Origin: Muribaculaceae bacterium
Lineage (GTDB): Bacteria > Bacillota > Clostridia > Lachnospirales > Lachnospiraceae
Direction: 5' to 3'
NCBI GenBank assembly: GCA_023666425.1
Contig: JAMPCA010000003.1
Location: forward strand, 98,166-162,165
DNA: 64,000 bases
Shown here: piece by piece, positions 59,089-64,000 of the stretch
Numbering within the stretch: the first letter of the stretch is position 1
Layout of the letters: every line of letters begins with the position of its first letter
The notes under the pieces: model-generated
The model's database searches: none
What the model saw: only the letters and a program-made list of their open reading frames with translations
Told to the model about the DNA's origin: nothing
Position numbers and translations under genes: made by a program

Positions 59089-60452
59089 ATTCCTTCCTCC
59101 GTCAAATATAAGCGGATGGCCCAGTCCGGCACGCCGTCCCCGCCGTCCCCGCAAAAAACAAAGGCCGTCTCGTAGGGCGTGGGCTTTTTCGGGTATTCCC
59201 CCTGTCCGTCCGTAAAGTATAACAGCCCCTTTAGATTTTTAAGCTCGCCCCGCGCCATAAGCTCCTCCACATGGGAAAACACCGGGCGAAAGTCCGTGCC
59301 ATAGCCCCCGGACATCTGAAACTGCTCTGCATAAAGCCCCATCTGGGACAGATCCGTAATGGAAATGTCCCTCTGCAGGCGGTTATCGCACTCTAAAATC
59401 CGAATCTGTACCCGGTGAAAAAAGCTCTCTCTGCAGGCAAGGACTGCACCCGTCTCATTCAAAAACTGCTGCACCAGCTTCCTTTTGCAGGAAGCGGAGG
59501 TATCAATGGCAATGACCAGCTCCTCCACCCTTCGCTCTTCCCGGTATTCGTTCTCCTCCACCAGCGGCATATTTCCATAAAGCGAAAGCCCGTACATATA
59601 GAAGCCGTAGTCGAAGGAGTCCAGATCCACAGACGCCATTTCCCGCAGCACCGCAAAGCGCCGCAGGAAGTCCTTGTAGCTTCTGCGGCGGCGGTTTTCG
59701 ATACGCAAAAGCCATGTGAGCCGCCCCGCGTCAGCCGCCGCCTCCTTCCCGTAAATCTCAAGATCGCTCCCGATGCGCTTCGCGTGCTCTTTCCACTCCT
59801 GCTCCCGTTCCCCCATCTTACCTTCCTGCACACGGTTCAAAGGAAGCGCAGCCTCCCGGGGTGCGTCTCCCCCGGCTCCTTTTTCGTCCTCCCCTTTGGG
59901 CTCCTCCGGCGGCCGCATCCGCTCCCAGAAACAGTGGTCGCAGACTTTAAACTCCTGCCGCAGCGCCTCTTCCAGATAAGGATCCCGCTTTTTCAGGATA
60001 AAATAGTGGTACAGCTTCTCCGCGGTCAGCACCGAAAGCTCCTCTGTCAGCTTATCGTACCACTGCTGGCGGAAATCGCTGGATACCCGGAGTAAAAGCG
60101 GATAATCCATGGAGTCGATCACCGATTCTGCCGCGATGTCACAGCACAGATCCCAGAGCTCCCCGTCCTCGTGCTCCCCTGCGTGGAACATATGCCGGAA
60201 TATACAGTGCACCAGCATATGCATATACATTCTGCCCATCAGCTCCGGCCGCTCTACATACCGCTGTAAAAGCCATGTGGGATTAAAACGGATGTACGCC
60301 GCATCCGTCCCCACCGCAGGGGTGGAAAGATCCAGCCGAAACTCCAGACTGTTTAACGCCACCCCGAGAAAGGGCATGGACAGATACAGCTCTGTTTTGG
60401 TCTGGTTTAATATGTGGCTGCCCGTCTCCTCCATCTGCTCTCTCGCCCGCAA
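59085..60452 (-). CDS. VWA-domain protein with N-terminal metallopeptidase-like region (DUF2201-like)
   Basis: About 455 residues from TTG 60452 (AAGGAGG 8 nt upstream); an ATG at 60491 has an overlapping ribosome-binding site and is less likely. The N-terminal half contains HMLVHCIFRHMFHAGEHEDG, resembling the putative HxxxH metallopeptidase part of DUF2201. A charged, Pro/Glu-rich linker follows. The C-terminal VWA domain has the metal site DTSAS (in ELVIAIDTSASCKRKL) and a later GGYGTDFRPVF and YFTDGQGEYP. The pair MoxR-ATPase/VWA is a known chaperone-type arrangement. It is translationally coupled to the ATPase gene. Confidence 0.87.
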   Translation of the reverse strand: MRAREQMEETGSHILNQTKTELYLSMPFLGVALNSLEFRLDLSTPAVGTDAAYIRFNPTWLLQRYVERPELMGRMYMHMLVHCIFRHMFHAGEHEDGELWDLCCDIAAESVIDSMDYPLLLRVSSDFRQQWYDKLTEELSVLTAEKLYHYFILKKRDPYLEEALRQEFKVCDHCFWERMRPPEEPKGEDEKGAGGDAPREAALPLNRVQEGKMGEREQEWKEHAKRIGSDLEIYGKEAAADAGRLTWLLRIENRRRRSYKDFLRRFAVLREMASVDLDSFDYGFYMYGLSLYGNMPLVEENEYREERRVEELVIAIDTSASCKRKLVQQFLNETGAVLACRESFFHRVQIRILECDNRLQRDISITDLSQMGLYAEQFQMSGGYGTDFRPVFSHVEELMARGELKNLKGLLYFTDGQGEYPKKPTPYETAFVFCGDGGDGVPDWAIRLYLTEEGI

Positions 60453-60484
60453 TGAAATTCCCTCCTTAGACACTCCTCCGACAA

Positions 60485-61372
60485 TTACCATTCTCCCAGG
60501 GACAATGCCCCGGTATCCTCCGCCAAAAAATGCCTGCGCTGATACTCCATAAGCACCGCAACGGCCTCGCTTTTTCTCTTCCCCGCTGCAAGCGCGACGG
60601 CCTCCTGCAGATCAGCCTTTGGAAGCAAAAAACTCCCGCACAGATAGCGGAGTTCCTCCAGCCGCTCCTCCCCGGCAATTACCTTAAGAAGCTCTCCCAC
60701 ATTCTCCGCAAGATACTCCTCATAGTCCCTGCGCCGTTTCTCCTCCAGCAGGACGGGATACATCAGACGCTCCAGGGCGATTCGCGCCGCCGCCCTCCCG
60801 TCGTCCGTGCACACCCGGGAAAACAGGCGGTCGTACTCTTTATAATTTACGCCCTGCCGCGTCACACATTCCCGGCAGGGATAGCCGCTGCCCTCGATTT
60901 TGTGGTGTAAGACCCTGGCCTCCACGTCCTCCACAAAATCATAGACATAGGCGGGAAAAGTGAGTCTCGCTCCCACCGGCTCTATGCAGAAAGTGAGCTG
61001 CCTGTCATTGTCGGCAAGGATCTCGCGCATCACGGTGTAATCGTCCCGCGTGAGCGTCAGGTGAATCTCCCGCAGGCTGTCGCACTGTTTGACAACGCCG
61101 TCGCAATAATCCTCCACGCGGTCGTAAAGGTGGATGCTTTTTAGATTTTTGCAATTGTAGAAAGCATAGCTTCCCAGCGCGCGCAGATGTTCCGGAAGCC
61201 ACAGCTCCACAAGCTCCATTCTGCCCCGAAAGGCGGAGGCCGCGATTCCCTCTACCGGAAGCCCCGCAAGCGTCTCCGGGATGCGAAGCCTCCCCGCATT
61301 TCCCGAATAGCCCGTAATCTCGATATATTCTCTCCCCTGCCGGTCCCTCTTATTCCCGAATGTGTACGCCAT
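60485..61372 (-). CDS. cytoplasmic BspA-type leucine-rich-repeat protein of the MoxR-VWA operon
   Basis: A 295-residue protein without signal peptide. The first about 110 residues form LRR_5 repeats (LRIPETLAGLPVEGIAASAF; ELWLPEHLRALGSYAFYNC; LKSIHLYDRVEDYCDG). The rest is a helical domain (RAAARIALERLMYPVLLEEK, ELLKVIAGEERLEELRYLCG) of unknown type with cysteines CRECVTRQG. GGGGAG precedes the ATG. It lies 32 bp before the VWA gene start in the same direction, so all three are one operon. LRR_5 domains bind proteins, so this may supply the substrate for the ATPase (inference). Confidence 0.82.
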   Translation of the reverse strand: MAYTFGNKRDRQGREYIEITGYSGNAGRLRIPETLAGLPVEGIAASAFRGRMELVELWLPEHLRALGSYAFYNCKNLKSIHLYDRVEDYCDGVVKQCDSLREIHLTLTRDDYTVMREILADNDRQLTFCIEPVGARLTFPAYVYDFVEDVEARVLHHKIEGSGYPCRECVTRQGVNYKEYDRLFSRVCTDDGRAAARIALERLMYPVLLEEKRRRDYEEYLAENVGELLKVIAGEERLEELRYLCGSFLLPKADLQEAVALAAGKRKSEAVAVLMEYQRRHFLAEDTGALSLGEW

Positions 61373-61431
61373 TCATTTCTCCCCGGATATTCTTTCCATG
61401 AAGCGCTGGTGAAACCAACGCGCCCTTCCCT

Positions 61432-62685
61432 CTAGCTCCCGCAGGGCGCTGGAAACAGCCGCTTAATCTCTCCAATAAAGTACAGGGAGCCAAGCGCTAC
61501 GGTCTTTGTCCCGTCTGCGGGAAGTGTGCACAGCTCCCGCACACTCCCTGCGGCTCTCGCAAAAACGCCCCGCTCTCTAATATATTCTGCCAGCTTTTCC
61601 CCCTGCAGCGCCCGCTCCTCATCAAGCGACACCGTGACAAATTCCTCCGCCAGCGGCAAAAGCAGCTCCACCATGCCGGTGTAATCCTTGTCCTCCATAA
61701 CCGCCATGACAAAGCGGAAACTCTCCTGCGGATACAGCTGTCGCAGGCTTTCCCGAAGCGCACGGACGCCGCCGGGATTGTGGGCTCCGTCCACCAGGAA
61801 AAATGGCCGCTCACACAAAAGCTCCATCCGTCCCGGCCATCTGGCGCTGTGTATGCCCCACGCAATGGAAGTTTCCAGCTTCTCCGCGCGACGCGTCATG
61901 GCAGCTTCCGCTTCTCCCGCGCGACGCGTGTGCACAGACGATAACGCGCGCACTGCCGCCGCCGCGACCGCCGCATTTTCTATCTGGTGCAGACCCAAAA
62001 GCCCCGGCTGGTACGCCTTTGCCTTTTCAAGTTCCTCTTCCGTCACCACATGCAGGCTCCCGGCGCGCGGCCAAAGCACAGCCATCGCCTCTTCCTCCTG
62101 CGGCGCGGATACTGCCGGAACGCCCGCCCGAAAGATTCCCGCCTTCTCCTCTGCAATGTCTGTAAGACTGTCCCCGAGGACTGCCGTATGGTCAAGGTCG
62201 ATCCGTGTGATGACCGCCACCTCCGGATTTCCCAGCGCGTTGGTGGAATCCAGCCTCCCCCCAAGCCCCGTCTCAATCACCGCTATGTCGCACTCCCTCT
62301 CCTTAAAGTATAAAATCGCCATGGCAAGGCAATAGTCGAACATCGTGGGAGTCACTCCTGCATCCAGCTGCAAAAGCCGGTTCCCCAGACGCTCCACCGC
62401 CTCTTTTTCTATCAGCGCATGATCCACCATGATCCGCTCTCTGAAATCCACGAGATGAGGCGAGGTAAAACGCCCCACCCGAAGTCCCAGTTCCCGCAAA
62501 ATCCCATCTAAAAAGGCACACACCGAGCCCTTCCCGTTCGTCCCCGCCACATGGATATAGGGAAGCCCTCTCTGGGGTTCGCCCAGAGCCTCAAGCATAA
62601 GCCCTTCCACCGTAACTCCCGGCAGCCTGCCAAAACGGCGGGAATTTTCTATTTTTTCCAGCACCTCGCTGTAACTGTATTCCAT
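61432..62685 (-). CDS. folC: folylpolyglutamate synthase / dihydrofolate synthase
   Basis: A 417-residue Mur-ligase-family enzyme: PYIHVAGTNGKGSVCAFLDG (P-loop), GRFTSPHLVDFRERI, VIETGLGGRLDSTNALGNPE, ITRIDLDHTAVLGDSLTDIA and FFLVDGAHNPGGVRAL. It adds glutamate to folates. ATG 62685 has GGAGG 9 nt upstream; a longer frame is not supported. A 59-bp gap separates it from the LRR gene downstream; transcription may read through. Confidence 0.94.
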   Translation of the reverse strand: MEYSYSEVLEKIENSRRFGRLPGVTVEGLMLEALGEPQRGLPYIHVAGTNGKGSVCAFLDGILRELGLRVGRFTSPHLVDFRERIMVDHALIEKEAVERLGNRLLQLDAGVTPTMFDYCLAMAILYFKERECDIAVIETGLGGRLDSTNALGNPEVAVITRIDLDHTAVLGDSLTDIAEEKAGIFRAGVPAVSAPQEEEAMAVLWPRAGSLHVVTEEELEKAKAYQPGLLGLHQIENAAVAAAAVRALSSVHTRRAGEAEAAMTRRAEKLETSIAWGIHSARWPGRMELLCERPFFLVDGAHNPGGVRALRESLRQLYPQESFRFVMAVMEDKDYTGMVELLLPLAEEFVTVSLDEERALQGEKLAEYIRERGVFARAAGSVRELCTLPADGTKTVALGSLYFIGEIKRLFPAPCGS

Positions 62686-62754
62686 GCTCTGTTTCCTCCA
62701 AAAGATTTGGGCTGGGGTGATAAAGCTCAATTCATTGAAAAGAACAATCTTGTG

Positions 62755-63066
62755 TTACAACAAATTTCTATATTCCTGCCTTCCGTCTACAATGGCATAA
62801 ATGGTTATGATTTTTTCATTCTCATTCACTTTATAGAATATAAGATGTCTTTCCACTACAAGAACTGTGTATCCCTGTTTCCGCAGGATCGAATATCTCG
62901 GAATACTCCCGGACATCGGAAAATCTTCCAGACGATCTATAGACTTTTCAATCTTATCCAGATAATCTAACGCAACATCTACATTGCCGGAATCATCCGC
63001 AATATAAAATATAATCTCTCTCAGCTGCTCATCTGCTTTATCCGTCCTGATAATGTTATACTTCAT
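62755..63066 (-). CDS. RelE/ParE-type toxin
   Basis: A 103-residue RelE/ParE-superfamily protein: KYNIIRTDKADEQLREIIFY, ALDYLDKIEKSIDRLEDFPM, YSILRKQGYTVLVVERHLIF and KIITIYAIVDGRQEYRNLL. The final arginine-containing strand is typical of ribosome-dependent mRNA interferases or ParE gyrase inhibitors; which one is not clear. It overlaps the antitoxin gene by 11 bp. The AT-rich composition differs from folC next door. Confidence 0.9.
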   Translation of the reverse strand: MKYNIIRTDKADEQLREIIFYIADDSGNVDVALDYLDKIEKSIDRLEDFPMSGSIPRYSILRKQGYTVLVVERHLIFYKVNENEKIITIYAIVDGRQEYRNLL

Positions 63067-63337
63067 TAGATTTCCTCTCTAAAAGAGATTTGCGTATATC
63101 GTCAAACGTATTCTGAACGGGTGCCAGTCTGCCATTTTCAACATCCTCTTCTGCCTCCGCTAACGTCCGTAACAATTCCAGTTCTGATTTCATCTGGTAA
63201 TAATCCTGTAATCCCAATATTGCAGTATCGCCACGTCCATTGACAGTAATAATGACCGGATTTCTTTCTTCATGGCACTGTTTTGATATTTCATTATAAT
63301 GGTTTCTTAAATCTGAAGATGGCCTGATTGCTTCCAT
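63056..63337 (-). CDS. Phd/YefM-type antitoxin
   Basis: A 93-residue antitoxin: EAIRPSSDLRNHYNEISKQC, EERNPVIITVNGRGDTAILG, then a helical tail ELELLRTLAEAEEDVENGRL. The N-terminal Phd/YefM domain binds the operon promoter and the tail binds the toxin. ATG 63337 has GGGAGG 7 nt upstream; an upstream start would add 10 residues. With the RelE-type gene it forms a complete type II module. Confidence 0.92.
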   Translation of the reverse strand: MEAIRPSSDLRNHYNEISKQCHEERNPVIITVNGRGDTAILGLQDYYQMKSELELLRTLAEAEEDVENGRLAPVQNTFDDIRKSLLERKSNEV

Positions 63338-63367
63338 GTGGATTCCTCCCTGCATTGATGTAGTCAT

Positions 63368-63396
63368 ATTATATCATTATATGTATATTACCGCAA
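63368..63396 (-). promoter_or_regulatory. promoter of the RelE/Phd module
   Basis: TTGCGG (63396-63391), 17 nt, TATAAT (63373-63368); the leader is about 25 nt. The surrounding ATATAATGATATAATATG is repetitive and may hold the antitoxin's operator. Confidence 0.7.
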
Positions 63397-63424
63397 GGAG
63401 ATGCTGATAATTGGAAAGAGCCGC

Positions 63425-63454
63425 AAAACAGCCGGACAGAAAACTGCCCGGCTG
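63425..63454 (-). terminator. terminator after the Big-domain surface protein gene
   Basis: On the minus strand an 11-bp stem (CAGCCGGGCAG / CTGTCCGGCTG, one G-T pair) with a TTTT loop is followed by TTTT. It lies about 45 nt past the stop codon. Confidence 0.8.
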
Positions 63455-63500
63455 CTCGCTGCTTTTCGTTCTGATGTGTTCCAGCTTTATTGTGTTGTAG

Positions 63501-64000
63501 TTATTTGACCTTAACCTTAATCTTAATGGTCTTGGTCGTTCCGTTTTTCAGCGTCACCTTTGCCTTAATGGTGACTGTACCGCCCTTCTTCGCGGTAATC
63601 TTACCATTTTTATTTACAGTGGCAACCGACTTGTTGCTCGTCGTATAGGTGATGGACTTAATATTGTCCTTGTTTGCCTTGCTGTTCAATGTAAAGGTGG
63701 TCTTTTTGCCCTTCTTTACAGATACAGAAGTCTTCTTCGGCTTAATGGTAGCCTTGATTGCCTTGTCAATCTTGGCAGCCTCTTTTGCATCCACCAGCTC
63801 GTAGGTCGCTTTCTTGGTCATGGATACGGACACGCTTCCGCTGTCGCTCACTGTGTAGGTCTTGGCGTTGACCATGGTGTACTCTCCGGTCGTGGTGTTC
63901 AGCTTGTAGATGTAAAGCTCGTTGCCGCTCTCCAAATCCTCTGTGTCCACCTTCACCTTGTACTTGGTGTTACCAGCGGAATCCTTGACGGTCATGGTAA
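63501..64000 (-). CDS. Big-domain surface protein, N-terminal part beyond the window
   Basis: The frame is open to the right edge, so only the last about 166 residues are seen; the ATG at 63995 is probably internal. The C-terminal 80 residues are a bacterial Ig-like (Big_2) domain: IKPKKTSVSVKKGKKTTFTL, TTSNKSVATVNKNGKITAKK and GGTVTIKAKVTLKNGTTKTI. Before it is another beta-rich segment (KVKVDTEDLESGNELYIYKL). The protein is rich in Lys and Thr and has no sortase motif or membrane anchor at its end. It is probably a secreted or surface protein. Confidence 0.88.
   Translation of the reverse strand, partial: TMTVKDSAGNTKYKVKVDTEDLESGNELYIYKLNTTTGEYTMVNAKTYTVSDSGSVSVSMTKKATYELVDAKEAAKIDKAIKATIKPKKTSVSVKKGKKTTFTLNSKANKDNIKSITYTTSNKSVATVNKNGKITAKKGGTVTIKAKVTLKNGTTKTIKIKVKVK

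Noticed and set aside
61373..61431. Strong terminator between folC and the LRR gene
   Set aside because: An 8-bp stem can form, but no T-run follows it, so read-through from folC remains possible.

Overview
The window looks like a chromosomal segment of a Gram-positive anaerobe of the Clostridia, most probably a Lachnospiraceae-type bacterium. This is inferred from protein flavour and gene order: rplS-lepB-rbgA(ylqF)-rnhB-ylqG-ylqH, ireB-ruvX-DUF1292, leuB-ilvD-ilvB-serC-serA-DUF1015, RNase J rather than RNase E, a zinc-ribbon L31, BspA-type LRR and Big-type surface proteins. I see no rRNA, tRNA, CRISPR array, prophage or intact insertion sequence. Almost all genes lie on the minus strand. 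The plus strand carries aroC, an HPr-like gene, an MBL hydrolase, one toxin-antitoxin pair and a LysR scrap.

Layout. 1-2280: end of an ABC-2 exporter operon with its GntR/YtrA repressor. 2393-8740: pgeF, yraN, FlhB-tail-like and FliK-like proteins, rnhB, rbgA, a signal peptidase homologue without its catalytic dyad, rplS. 8851-9887: lone ParA with a small partner. 9980-11775: membrane-bound LuxR protein, a miniature MotA-like protein, an internally deleted MotA, and two related palindromes upstream of the latter two genes. 11802-12471: AT-rich island with a retropepsin-like protein. 12699-17617: prfA, prmC, DUF1385, rpmE, rho. 17764-26661: MscS channel and the serine/branched-chain amino-acid operon. 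26822-32447: yajC, tgt, GH13 enzyme, GGDEF/EAL protein, divergent from aroC (32589-33695). 33692-40193: U32 peptidase, O-methyltransferase, MltG-like fragment, RNase J, DUF1292, ruvX, ireB, mtaB. 40286-40961: HPr-like protein and a 74-bp tandem hairpin array that touches the thiI stop codon. 40949-45231: thiI, cysteine desulfurase, rsmE, prmA. 45292-47898: P1B-like ATPase with a small membrane partner and a structured leader. 47932-51198: AT-richer accessory stretch (NTF2 remnant, DUF6273-like lipoprotein, MBL hydrolase, VapC-type TA pair, LysR remnant). 51233-57409: GGDEF/EAL protein, HEAT-methyltransferase fusion, amidase, ilvE. 57565-61372: LRR / VWA / MoxR-AAA operon. 61432-64000: folC, RelE/Phd-type TA pair, and the C-terminal part of a Big-domain surface protein.

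How the parts fit. Most of the window is core translation (rplS, rpmE, prfA, prmC, prmA, rsmE, thiI, mtaB, tgt, rbgA), RNA turnover (RNase J, RNase HII, Rho) and amino-acid synthesis, interrupted by short accessory insertions. Flagellar export/motor relatives survive only as fragments or paralogues (FlhB tail, FliK-like, deleted MotA). The least explained parts are the LRR-VWA-MoxR operon, the dyad-less signal peptidase, the LuxR/MotA-like locus with paired operators, the 74-bp array, and the ATPase/small-membrane-protein pair with its 5' leader.
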